This document shows, piece after piece, positions 32,501-42,932 of a stretch of 64,000 bases of DNA. The stretch covers positions 62,001-126,000 of the forward strand of contig JAMKCH010001725.1 of the NCBI GenBank assembly GCA_023653785.1, written 5' to 3'. Source of the DNA: Ophioderma brevispina. Lineage: Eukaryota; Echinodermata; Ophiuroidea; Amphilepidida; Ophiodermatidae. The notes beneath the pieces were generated by a model, which saw only the letters and a list, made by a program, of their open reading frames with translations, was not told where the DNA came from and did no database searches. The position numbers and the translations under genes are program-made. Each line of letters begins with the position of its first letter. Position 1 is the first letter of the stretch.

Positions 32501-34020
32501 CCTAGTATGTTTGAAGTATAAACCTTGGAAACATGACGGCTAGAGGGGTCACTAACGAAGGTTGCGGACATTGCATAGCTAAGGTGTCCTACCATGTTCA
32601 AGACAGTATACGATTCTCGAAAGTGCATCGTTCGACAACAAAATTCAAAGTGGTACAGGAGAGCAAAAATACATAGGAAAATACACAGTCGCCGCAGCAC
32701 ATATACCCCATCAGATTGTCTTTTAGTATATGATTCAGCAAAAATATCTCGAATGCATGTGATATATTATTTTTTGTGGATGTGCCTAAAAATGTTTTTC
32801 TTTTTCTTCCTAGCAAATTGAAGGGACCAGAATTTAGTATTTTAGGTTGGAAATGAGTATTTGTAGCTCTATGTATTTCTCTATTCCACTGTTCCCTCCC
32901 AATGACCAAATTTCCCGGAAGGGATTCCTGATTTCCACATTTTTTCCAGGCCTGGTCATTCACTTAAAGAATCACAATTGCAGCACTGGTGCACTTGTAG
33001 AGGTTACCTTTGAACTTGAGACTGAACATATGATAACAATCTGAACATAAGGCTTGATAGTATAGTGCAGTGTTAATCCATGTTCACAATAGCTGCCACC
33101 CACTACCTATTATGCGTGCTAATAAAAAGCAAAAAACAAAAACCTAGTACTCACTGGTTGAGCCATTTACTGTAACATGCTGAGTGTAACATGTATTGAC
33201 TGTAAAACAGAAAAAAATGTGGACAGTGATGCTTGTTTTTGCACATTAGCTGAGAAGCCAAAGTAGCTTCCTACCTACTCCATGGGGACTAGGTTCTCAC
33301 ATTAGGTGGTAGTAGTGTATGTGCCGCCTATAAGATCCCTCCATTTCCGTGTAGAAGTAGTTATAGTCGCGTACTCACCTTCCGGCTACAACGGTAAGTT
33401 ATAGGGCACTCATTCAGTGGACTCTTCACGCAATAGTTTCACGCCTTTATTCGTTCATCTATGGAGCCCGTACTATGCTCCCGCCGGACTATATTGCTTT
33501 CACAGGCTCGTTTTCAGTTCCAGTGACCCCCATTTTAGGACCTTTCAGTCTAGAGTCCCTACTTTTCATGTCAAAATCCATATACCCAATTTTCTTAAAC
33601 ACCTCAAAAAGTCCTGAAAATTGAGGAAAATGCAGCGATTTTCTGAATTTTTTGGACATCTATTCCAGAACCCCTTAGTCTCACATGAGCTCTGGAGTCC
33701 TCATTTTGAATCCGGGCAGCACATACTCGCCCAAAAAAGTTGAGAACTTCCCCACCCCCGGGCCTAGCTATGCTACGCCTGACAAGGTAGTACCATAAGC
33801 CTTGGGGTAATATAGTCACTGATTTTCTGGATGGACGGAATAATTGGAAAAAAAATCGAACTTCATTCTGTGACACTTCATGACTTCATCATTTGATCAT
33901 CAGCAGTAGATAGTCACCATGCCATGATGGCATGGCCCGGGCATTCAACAAAGCAAAACGCCATTGCCACGGCCCACGATAGTTGCACACACGTTTGCTG
34001 ATTGGGCATAATCCCCATTG
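32501..34020. other. Interval without a recognisable gene
   Basis: Frames of 60-121 residues occur on both strands at 32.4-33.9 kb but none matches a family I know. The sequence GGGCCTAGCTATGCTACGCC at about 33760 resembles a hAT-type terminus (CAGGCGTAGCATAGC in reverse), with no partner found. Confidence 0.35.
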
Positions 34021-34024
34021 TCAT

Positions 34025-34500
34025 ATTTTGGTCCATAACTTCCTTTTACGAAATGGAGACCACCGGGGCATCAGATTTTGTAAAAGTACACTGTCATAAT
34101 TTTCATGACCTTTTGAAGACCAGAATTTCAAAATGGCCGAGACAGGGGTTATTTTCGGCTCAATTTTCATCGTGAAATTTTTGCGTTTTTTTCGTTGTAT
34201 TTTTCGGCTGTACAGTGTTTGACAAATTACTCATTATTTTCTCTCCAACCAATCACGCAGAATAAAAACGTGTGCCAACGCATAACATATACATTATTTT
34301 TCACAACCTTGTAGGGCCGATCGTGGCTTAAAAAATATAATTTTAAGATTTTGGTCGGGCCCCCCCCCAAACCCTCGGTTGCTTTTTTCGCACATGTGTT
34401 TTACGTTTCTAAAGCTCCACTCCGGTATCTGAATTCCGCGTTCGCTCCTGCGTTGTGCGTTTGTTACTAGTTAACCACGGCATTGGCATTTCTCGGCCCT
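34025..34500. repeat. Dispersed 460-bp repeat, copy B (inverted)
   Basis: Reverse-complement match to 27395-27870. TTTTACGAAATGGAGACCAC, GGGGCATCAGATTTTGTAAA, TTTTCATCGTGAAATTTTTG, CGCAGAATAAAAACGTGTGC, AAGCTCCACTCCGGTAT and TTAACCACGGCATTGGCAT correspond block by block. A short C tract sits at 34361-34369. Confidence 0.7.
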
Positions 34501-35040
34501 AAGGTCTTTGGTAGAAAAGTGTACACATTTTTATGGATTTTTGCTTCAAAATCTATCTGTTTTTGTTTAACTCTGGCTTTTAAGAGCATTTTGTGGCTTT
34601 TTTGGGAAAATGGACACCCATGTCTATGGAGCTAATCTCATACAAAACGCCCATTTTTAAGGATTTCTCAGTCATATGTATAAACCATTCATTGTCCAGC
34701 TTAAATTAATACAAATTTAATAACTAAAATTTAATTTTTTAAAGAATTAAGTTTTTTGAAACAAAATTTAAATACTCTGTTGCTATGAAAGAGGGAAACT
34801 TTTTGGCAGCCATTTTAGAAAATTGAGGTTCCATTTTAATTCCTCCTTTAAGTCTGTGACGTACTGTGTATCTTTTCCAAAATTTTGCTGTTCATCTGCT
34901 GTATATTTTATAGGTACTACCGGGTGTGTTGATTTTTTATGTATTTTCTGCTGTATTTTTGTTTAATTGTAAAAAAAAAAAGGTTGATTTTTTGGTAATT
35001 GCTGCTGGATATTTTGATAGTGTATCAATACTTAAAGGGA
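34501..35040. other. AT-rich interval without a recognisable gene
   Basis: No frames of note. One GGCAGCCATTTTAGAAAATTG motif may be a fragment of the ATGGCGGCC repeat. Confidence 0.4.
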
Positions 35041-35044
35041 AAAA

Positions 35045-36725
35045 ATATGATACAAAAATCAAACAACATCACCAAACTTATGACTATTTAAAAATATTTT
35101 AATAATTGCCCTCCGATAGAAGAATATGACACAATCGACGAGTGTGTTGGCGCTGTCTGCCAGATCAGGTAACCACTTATTTCACCATTGGGCTACACCA
35201 TATACCAGGCAACTAGAATTAGTTTAATCTAGCTTAGAGTTCCTAAACCGCGTAATCCTCATCTCAAACATCCACAGCAATTAACATAGAAAATATCACC
35301 CATAAAGTAAAATACCTAATGACGAAACAAATGTTGATAGCGACTGCACGCCTACACCCCTTAAGTAACTACCTCATTACCCAAAATTTGGAGTAAGATA
35401 CTCGCTCTACTCTAGCTCTTTGAGCACCTATGAGAGTACAATGACCTATGCGGCGAAACAAAATGGTATGTGTAATTTACCTTAAAATTACACCCATCAA
35501 TTTGGATAGGATAACTCCGGCAAAACTGTTGATAAAGATCAGCAAATTTTTTTTAAAAAAATTTATGAAAAAAAAAAAATTGTACACTTTATGACTTTCC
35601 TGCACCTGGAACATTGCAGTTCGTTTATCTAAAATGGATAGTATTAAATTTAGGTTAGAAGTAGGGCAAAATGCCCGCTACAGTCCGAGAGGTAAGGTAC
35701 CCAGGGTAATAACCAGTAACGAACTGTTGTTTAAATAACCTGTGACTGAATTATGCCGATCCAGAATACACGACACTTTGTACAAATGTACAAACAAAGG
35801 CGCTATAATACCACATTTTATCTAGATACATTCAGAGAGTTTATAAATGATGAAGCAATGCCAAGAAAACACCAACCATCCGCCAAACAGTTTTTGAAAG
35901 GAAACTGACCATCCCCCCCCCCCCTCCTCCCCCCCCAACAAAGATGAAAAAACAATTAGAGGAATCGTCACTGCTGTGTGTGCGCCAGGAGCACGTGGAG
36001 GGGTCTGGAAAGGCAAGGGACTGAGGAAATTAAATGTCCATGACAGCTTTAAACATACTTTATAATACCACCAAACATGGTTTCATTTCATAGTATGTAT
36101 TGGAAACAATGTAATCTGCATGAAGCAGTAATTGAGAACCGATATTGATAAATTGGGCATATATCATTGTTTTGGACAAGCTTTCAAAGGAAATTCCAAA
36201 ATAAGTGATTATCGCGCTGGCAAGCGTACCCAGAAGTGACGTCCGAGTAAAATCCGCGATACGCCTCATGATCGTCATCGTGGAACGGACGTGCGTGTGG
36301 CCCAGTTTTCTTGCAAACGTACAAGTTTGATTATCGTGTATGCGTCCTACGTGTTGTGATCATAATGGGCATAATTTTTCTTGATTTGCTGCTTAAATTA
36401 CGATACAATGCTGCTGTATTGTGACGGCTGCACCAGCGGCTACCGTACCGACAAGGATAACAAACAGAATAGCTTTATTCAAGTTCCCAGCAAAGAAACC
36501 GCCAGGAGAGATAATGAGTGTGCGGTGCGGTTAAGCCCACGTGTGAGCTTTGTTTACAACTTGGTTTACTCTTGACGTCATTAAACGAGGTCAATCCCAA
36601 CTAATGCATCTTGTACGCTTCGCGAAACAGGAGAAGGCCGTGTCAGTTTGGGTATATTTATCCGTTAAATTTAATACTTTCCCGATGTTTCACTTTTAAA
36701 AAATCTGTGTTGCGATATGATCCTG
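35045..36725. repeat. Tandem duplication of about 1.65 kb, unit 1
   Basis: This unit is repeated head to tail at 36726-38385. Anchors are TCCACAGCAATTA at 35271 and 36938 (1,667 bp apart) and CACCAGCGGC at 36431 and 38080 (1,649 bp apart). The order of features inside is the same: TTTCACCATTG, CTAATGACGAAACAAATG, AAAATGCCCGCTACA, a C tract (35912), AACGGACGTGCGTGTGGCCC, and a CACGTGTGAGC block. The two units differ mainly by many one-base insertions and deletions. Confidence 0.85.
36390..36575 (+). other. Weakly THAP-like reading frame, unit 1
   Basis: An open frame of 64 residues begins upstream and, from the ATG at 36408, reads LLYCDGCTSGYRTDKDNKQN then SFIQVPSKETARRDN. The pattern Cx2C, a Gly-rich loop, then 'SF..(F/V)P..ET.RR' recalls the start of a THAP zinc-finger domain (found in P-element-type transposases and host proteins). 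The expected Trp and the later Cys/His pair are not seen before a stop at about 36573, so only a first exon or a remnant is possible. The family call is speculative. Confidence 0.25.
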
Positions 36726-38385
36726 ATACTGGTTGACAAATATAACCATATGTATAAACTAGTTTAATATTGCCCCAGAATAGAAAATATTACACAAGAT
36801 CGAGGTGTGGTGGACTGTCTGCCATGAGTAGGTAGCCACTTTATTTCACCATTGGCTACACCATATACCATGCATCTAGAAAATTAAATTAAGCATAGCT
36901 TAGAGTTCATAAACCTCGTAATTCCTCATCTCAAACATCCACAGCAATTAATATAGAATATAAGCACCCATTAAAGTAAAAATACCTAATGACCGAAACA
37001 AATGTTTGTAAGCTACTCACGCTAACACCCATTAAGTACCTACCTAATACCCAAATTTGGAGTAAGATACTCGCGCTTCTCTATCTCTTTTGACACCTAT
37101 AATAGAAAAAAAACAAAACAAATACCTAATGACCGAAACAAAATGGTAAGTGTAATTTACCTTAAATTAACCCAATCAATTTGGCTAGGGCTAACTCGGC
37201 CAAAACTGTGATAAAGATAGCAAATTTAGATATGAGTACACTGTATGACTTGCCTGTACCAGGAGCATTGCAGTTCGTTTATCTAAAATGGATAGTATTA
37301 AATTTAGGTAGAATAGGGCAAAATGCCCGCTACAATCCGAGGGGTAAGGTCCTAGGGGAATAACCAGTAACGAACTGTTGTTTTAAATAACCTGTGACTG
37401 ATTTATGCCGATCAAATACAAAACACTGTACAACAAAGCCTATAATACCACATTTTATCAGATACTTCAAGAGTTATAAATGAGGAGAGCAATGCCAAGA
37501 AAAACCAACCATACCGCCAACCGAGTTTTTTTTGAAGGAAACCTGACCATCCCCCCCCCCCCGCCTCCCCCCTCCAACAAAAAGATAGAAAACAAATTGA
37601 TGAAGTCGTACTGCTCGTGTGCGCCATATTCACGTGGAGTGTCCTGAAAAGCACGGGACGAGGACTAAAGGTCCATGGACATGCTTTAAACATACTATAA
37701 TACCACCAAAAATGGTTTTCATTCATAGTATGTTTGGAAATCAATGTAAATCTGCATGAAGCAGTAATGAGAAACAATATATTTGAAAAAAATTGGGCAT
37801 ACATCAGGTGTTTTGGACAAGCTTTCAAAGGCAATTCTAATCCAAATGAAGTGATTATCGCGCTGGCAAGCGTGACCCAGAAGTGACGCCGAGTAACAAA
37901 TACGCGATACGCGTCATATCTTCCATCGTGGAACGGACGTGCGTGTGGCCCCATTTTCTTGCATACGTCACACAGTTGACTTCTCGTGATATGCGTCTTA
38001 CGTGTTGTATCATATGGCCTCATTTTTCTTGATTTGCTGCCTAAAATTATGATAATAATGCGCTGTTTGTCGACGGCTGCACCAGCGGCGACCGTACCGA
38101 CAGGAGATCATAACAGAATTCTTTATTCGTTCCCCAAAGAAACCGACAGGGAGAGATTTCTGGAGGTGCGGTGCGGTGTTAGCCCACGTGTGAGCTTTGG
38201 TTTACACTTGTTACTCTGACGTCACTAAACGAGGTCAAATCCAACTAATGCATCTGATACGCTTCGCGAAAACAGGAGAAGTCCGGTCAGTTTAGGTATA
38301 TTTATCCTTGAAATTTAATACTTTCCCGATGTTCACTTTTAAAAATTCTGTGTTGCGATATGATCGTATACTGTGAGGTACGACA
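36726..38385. repeat. Tandem duplication of about 1.65 kb, unit 2
   Basis: Second unit of the duplication starting at 35045. The minus-strand 203-residue frame at 37412-38023 covers the C tract and regions that are frameshifted in unit 1. Its codons are not conserved between units, so I regard it as a chance frame. Confidence 0.85.
38050..38220 (+). other. Weakly THAP-like reading frame, unit 2
   Basis: The counterpart of 36390-36575. One frame gives VDGCTSGDRTDR and, after a one-base shift, NRILYSFPKETDRERFLEVR. The combined pattern (GCTSG..RTD, then FPKET.RER) agrees with the unit 1 pattern and is slightly closer to a THAP start. The shift breaks the frame. Confidence 0.25.
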
Positions 38386-38749
38386 ATGTAAGAAATTAAG
38401 AAAATGTCTACTCAGCCGTATCCATGGTCCTTAAGCAAACCCGACAATTGCCATAAGATGCACGCAAAGGGGAAAAGGGCCGATGACTGAGCGTGTTGAT
38501 TACCTTGGCATTGCTCAACTCAAACATGACTTGCTAACATCTTTCTTCATGTTCATCTTCACGATTATACCACCAATCGTACCAGAAAGCATTTGCACAC
38601 TCCTGAGAAGAAGTGTGGGCATATACCGTGTTTGAACGGTCTGTGACCTTGTGGTTTTAATGTCCATGAGTACTTGACTATGATAAGCATGAAATAAAAA
38701 CATTGATGATTGAAAGATACGGCGAAGTTAAAAAGTGCCAACAAAACAT
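38386..38749. other. Interval without a recognisable gene
   Basis: Nothing structured was seen between the duplication and the Harbinger-like MITE. Confidence 0.4.
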
Positions 38750-39151
38750 TTAGGCCCGTATTCCAGAAACTTGTTTAGGTAAACGCGATTTTAGCTTAAA
38801 ATCGCCGTAATTTAAAATTGCGTTTAAGCAAAACGCGTTTAAATATTTTTAACCATTTGGATGCTTAAACAGAAGCTTAAACACGAGTAACATCGTCGTT
38901 ATTTGAAGACGATAACTTGAATGTATTTAAGGCCCTATTGGGTCTTAATGGTTGAGCGCACAAAGTGTATCATGGCTTTCCGTAGCGTTTAAGGTGATAC
39001 ACCAACTGGGCGAGAATGATAAACACCATAGTTGTTGTCAATTAGACAGTGTAAAGGACAGTGCACTTGACGGAAACACACACTAAAACACCCCTTAAAC
39101 CAGCCCCGCACCTAGTTTAAAATTTCGATGCATTTTAGCGGAGTTAAATTA

Positions 39152-39254
39152 GGGGTTCATTCATAGTATTTTGGGTATGAACGATTGTTTATGCCCGAGG
39201 ACTTGCCCGAGGGCATAAACAACGTTCATACCCAAAATACTATGAATGAACCCC
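39152..39254. repeat. Near-perfect 103-bp palindrome inside the Harbinger-like MITE
   Basis: The left arm at 39152-39196 starts GGGGTTCATTCATAGTATTT and ends ATTGTTTATGCCC. The right arm at 39211-39254 is its reverse complement with a single one-base bulge. The loop is 14 nt (GAGGACTTGCCCGA). This is the strongest hairpin in the window. Confidence 0.95.
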
Positions 39255-39457
39255 GTTCATGTATACCGTACTTTTTTTACTAACTATTACTTACAAAATT
39301 AAATCATTACATATCAAATTCAGTCTGAAATTGCATGATTTTTGACCACTTTCGGCGTTCGTCACGGCAGCCATGTATAAACGGGTATTTACACATGGTC
39401 ACGTGACGCGTATTGACCAATCGCGTACGCCGATACATACGAGGTATACATGAACCG
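39252..39457. mobile_element. Possible small MITE with GTTCATGTATACC termini
   Basis: CGTTCATGTATACCGTA (from 39254) pairs with TACGAGGTATACATGAAC (ending about 39453). The roughly 200-bp segment abuts the 103-bp palindrome, so the two may be parts of one larger element. Confidence 0.4.
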
Positions 39458-39779
39458 GTGTTTAACTTTAAACTTCTTTTTGGAATTACGATTACTAAAC
39501 CAATACGTTTAACTCGCAAATAAACGTTCGCTTAGCTTAAAATCGCGCTAAACACCTTTTTGGAATCCGGGCCTTAGATCTTTAGCCTCTTATTAAGCCT
39601 GTACCTTTTTGGGGGTATGCTAGACTATGAGTAAAAATCCACCGACATTTATCCAATGGCCTAAGCCCTCAATTGCGAGCAAAATGAAGAAGCAACCTAT
39701 TTTGTGAAGGTGTGCCAGCGCCGCTTTAACTTACTTGTGAGGCTAAAATGACGCTAGATACAGGAACATTTAATGAAAA

Positions 39780-40140
39780 CAAAAATAATACCGGGTTTAG
39801 GGTTTAAAGTTTGAGAAATTTCTTCACGATAAGAAACCCGAAAGATATAGAATGTTTAGCTACGCATCGCATATTACCCCTAAATTACATGGGCTAATTT
39901 AGAGTTTAAAGCTAGAGAATATCTCTACCAGGTAAGATACCCGAAAGAGATATATTAATTTACTTCACACCGCATATTACCTCTAAGTTACATGGCCTAA
40001 TTTTAGGGTTTAAAGTAAGAGAAATTTCTTCAAGATAAGATACCCGAAAGATATAGATTATTTTGCTTCGCATCGCATATTACCCCTAAGTTGCATGGCC
40101 TAATTTAGAGTTTAAAGCTAGAGAATATCTATACCGGGTA
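39780..40140. repeat. Tandem array with a unit of about 120 bp, left part
   Basis: Units contain TTACCCCTAAGTTACATGGC, CTAATTTAGAGTTTAAAG, GAGAATATCT, AAGATACCCGAAAGAGATAT and TTCGCATCGCATAT. About three to four units occur here, and the array continues at 40603-40740 after an insertion. Confidence 0.8.
40129..40140. repeat. Target-site duplication, left copy
   Basis: CTATACCGGGTA, identical to 40603-40614. It belongs to the tandem unit (GAATATCTATACCGGGTA), so the insertion point is exact. Confidence 0.85.
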
Positions 40141-40602
40141 TCTATTTTTGATCAGAGTGGCCTACCATACTTTTCCGGCTTCTAACCTATTTGGCTGTCT
40201 AGAATTTATTCATACCCTATTGATTTCAGATTTCTCTAATCTGATTTCCTTTTTTGTTATCTGGTTTATCCTCCTCTTATTATTCAGATTTTTTGTTGTT
40301 TTCTTTTCCCACTCTTTGCCTATTGCAGCTTGTTCTTCATTAGTAAGTCTTGCCTTGTGCTGGCTACCTCTTGTTTTTACATAGTAGACCCTTGGTCCTT
40401 TTATACCCTGATGAAGGAAGTTTATCTTTCCGAAACGTCGGTTTTAATTGTATAGTGTATTTGTTCCCCCTAGATTTGTTTTTGCAAAATTCTCATTAAA
40501 TAGTTTTAATTGTTGCCATTGTTTGTGAAGTGCAGTTGTATCTTTTGGATCCACCTTAGTTGCCCTTGCTTGCCAGCTGGTCTGGTTTGTTTAGTCTTTT
40601 GC
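40141..40602 (+). mobile_element. 462-bp retroelement insertion with hammerhead-like motif (Penelope-like candidate)
   Basis: This segment interrupts the 120-bp tandem array and is flanked by a perfect 12-bp duplication. The interrupted unit reads continuously when the insertion is disregarded. It has no ORF of note (a T-rich 78-residue frame at 40148-40384) and no terminal inverted repeats. It carries a hammerhead-ribozyme-like core at 40408-40439. Penelope-like elements are known to carry hammerhead motifs in their pseudo-LTRs and to make target duplications of about this size. I infer a solo pseudo-LTR or a non-autonomous derivative. No RT or GIY-YIG coding is present to prove the class. 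Confidence 0.55.
40398..40450 (+). ncRNA. Hammerhead-ribozyme-like motif
   Basis: The core reads CTGATGA (40408-40414), then AGGAAG / loop TTTAT / CTTTCC (stem II with G-C, G-U, A-U, A-U and G-C pairs and an A-C mismatch next to the core), then GAAA (40432-40435), then CGTC. A very short stem III (AC/GT) precedes the C at the expected cleavage position. Flanking ATACC and GGTTTT can form part of stem I. The two conserved boxes CUGAUGA and GAAA are intact. A minimal stem III like this is known from Penelope-like and satellite hammerheads that cleave best as dimers. Activity is not shown. Confidence 0.5.
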
Positions 40603-40740
40603 CTATACCGGGTAAAAAACCCGAAAGAGATATATTAATTTATTCGCACCGCCATAGTACCCCTAAGTTACATGGTAATTTTAGAGAAATCTCATCAAGA
40701 TAAGGTACCCGAAAGAGATAGTTATTTTGCTTCGCACCAC
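40603..40740. repeat. Tandem array of about 120 bp, right part, with right target-site copy
   Basis: It starts with CTATACCGGGTA (40603-40614) and continues ACCCGAAAGAGATATATTAA, TACCCCTAAGTTACATGG and GGTACCCGAAAGAGATAG, as in the left part. Confidence 0.75.
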
Positions 40741-40896
40741 GAACATGGCATTAATTACCGACTTTAAAAATTGGAAGACAAACAAATGCCCCTTTGGGTA
40801 TTAAAAGTTTTAGCAAAATTACTGTATTCAGATAGAATTCCAATATGGCGGCATGAAACAAACTGTTCGGGGTTACCGTTTACACTACTATAAAAG

Positions 40897-41424
40897 TTGG
40901 AGCAGGCTCTTCAAAGTAAGATACCACGGAGAGACATTAAAGTTCCTAATGCCCTAGCAATCGGACATAATAAATTCCTCCAAAAATATTCGTTTTTAAG
41001 GACGTACTCCCAGTTAAAATCACCTATTGAGAAAGTATTGTATGCAATTCTAAACTACCGAAATGTGCATAATGAAAAAATACCCGATTTTTATCGGTCA
41101 CTATGCAAAATGCCGAGGGAAGGACTTCACTAGTGGAAAGTGACGAACAACATTTAAAAAGCTAAAATAGCATAGAACAAGGTTAAAGAGATGATAGATT
41201 TCCAGAAAAAAAGGCGCCCCAAAATTTGTAGAACCCCGGTTTTAAACAAAGCATTATTAAGTATTAGACCACACGCCGACGTTATGCAAAAAATGATGAT
41301 TTGGTTGTTCTGTCGTGCACGACCTAATATAAGCATGGTCTATATGGACGTTTACGATAGCAGCAAGTACAAACCAGGTTTGCGGTTTTGTTTTGTACTG
41401 TTTAAGTTAACCAATAAACCTTGA
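40897..41424 (+). other. Unrecognised open segments in one frame
   Basis: Two ORFs, 40897-41133 (78 residues, containing ALAIGHNKFLQKYSFLRTYS) and 41191-41424 (77 residues, containing RARPNISMVYMDVYDSSKYK), lie in the same frame, separated by three stops. Their composition is protein-like. I cannot assign a family. They could be exons, a decayed transposon ORF or chance. Confidence 0.2.
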
Positions 41425-42095
41425 AAGGTTCCCGGTAGGTGGACTACAACCGAACCAGAAAAATTTAGAGAAATTTGAACTAAAAAAATAAATGCATTAA
41501 AATGGGACAATAACTTTTGAATTTCACTAAAAACCTGTTTTAGTTAATACGTAATATTGGAACTACCTGTATGACCGACATGGTACAAAGACGCAGTTAT
41601 GACTAATATATCCCTTATATGAATATATACTGTCGGTAATGCACCCATCCTAAATGTACAAATTATTGACTCGGCTCAGCGCATCTGTAAAATCACAACC
41701 ACATACCCTACACACGTGTTGGTATGTGTAATTAGCTACCAGCCCCAAAAATTGAATGGCAATAAAACCCAATAAAAAAAAAATGAAAAAGATGACCAAA
41801 ATAATAGGGGGAAACCATTTACGTAAATACTAATTATTACCATGATACACCGATGCACACGTGTCGCAATTAACTGTGTTGAATAAGCTTATTTTAGTTA
41901 AGACGTATGCGTGCTGGGTGCGCAGATCAGACCAGGATTAGAACTGGCAACCTTAACCTACGGAAAAAACGACACAAGGTGTATGTATTATTTCTTATGT
42001 TATTATGCACATTGAAAAAGCAAGAACTAGACGAGCCGAAATTATATTTCGTGATACGTGGCGGGTGCGGGGGACTGTAGTTACAATTTTGCCCT
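41425..42095. other. Interval without a recognisable gene
   Basis: Short frames only and no structured repeat. Confidence 0.4.
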
Positions 42096-42099
42096 TATC

Positions 42100-42294
42100 G
42101 ATGATATAGAACTTCTTCTATCTGATTGATCAAACTTTATTGTACATATTCTTATAATGTAGTTAACAGGTACCGACCACCGCAATAAGCCCTCCGGGGT
42201 TATTTATCGGTAGTCCTAGCACCTGTTTATTTTATATATGACTTCCTCTTGAATTTCTTGTAATTTGCGAATAAATTGAACTTGAACTTGAATT
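42100..42294 (+). mobile_element. 3' end of a CR1/L2-like non-LTR retrotransposon
   Basis: The segment contains a hairpin, AATAAGCCCTCCGGGGTTATT (42184-42204; arms AATAA.CCC / GGG.TTATT), and ends with TTGAACTTGAACTTGAATTG. A conserved 3' hairpin followed by short tandem repeats is typical of CR1/L2-group 3' ends. No ORF2 is attached, so this is a short 5'-truncated insertion. Confidence 0.5.
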
Positions 42295-42930
42295 GAAAAG
42301 CCACGGAAATATATTGAAATGGAGTACTAATAGTGAAATAAATATTGAACATAAAAATGGGCTAGGGGCTTGAGACTAGAGCCTAAATCGGCCACCCGCA
42401 CCGATTAGAAGAGGCTATGGACCAGTGAACACCAATGTTTGTAAAAAAATGTTTTTGATTCATTTTATGGCCTGGTATCTTGACATAGGTCGGCATGATT
42501 GTTACACACTGGGGAATTGTAACTGATGGAGTTTAATACTATGGGCCATATCGATTCGCAGGAATGGAATCGCAGGCAACACAAGAAGTGACGTAGGATG
42601 TTAACTGGTCTATTAAAAAAACCTGACATAACTCTTAACGGCCTTATGATACGAAACTACTCAGCCGTGTCCTCGGGAGGGCTTGCAAATTGTTTACACC
42701 AGTGCAAAACAGGTGAAAACTATAAATAGGATGTACTCGGTCTTACAATAATAACAATGGGATACAACGCAAACAATGCTGCGAGGTAATGATAAGTGTT
42801 CAACTGGCGTGTACGAGTGTCTTAAAACTCAAAACAGAAACCTAATCATGTTACAAGTGTTATTGTCCAGCAATATAGTCTTTGTATTTAGTAGTGCTAC
42901 TCCTCATGACACATGAAAGCAGAGCAAATT
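42295..42930. other. Interval without a recognisable gene
   Basis: No conserved frame or repeat was found. Confidence 0.4.
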
Positions 42931-42932
42931 GA

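Larger units (their letters stand above)
38753..39573. mobile_element. Harbinger-like MITE (821 bp) flanked by TTA
   Basis: The left end GGCCCGTATTCCAGAAACTT and the right end, in reverse complement, GGCCCGGATTCCAAAAAGGT are terminal inverted repeats. Subterminal GTTTA..CGCGATTTTA motifs on both sides extend the similarity to about 45-50 bp. Both sides are flanked by TTA (38750-38752 and 39574-39576), the three-base TWA-type duplication of PIF/Harbinger elements. There is no transposase. The interior carries at least one separate palindromic insertion. Confidence 0.75.

Noticed and set aside
37412..38023. Longest ORF in the window (203 residues, minus strand)
   Set aside because: The equivalent region of the duplicated unit (35822-36278) is frameshifted with no sign of protein-level conservation, and the ORF crosses a poly-C tract. 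It is most likely a chance frame.
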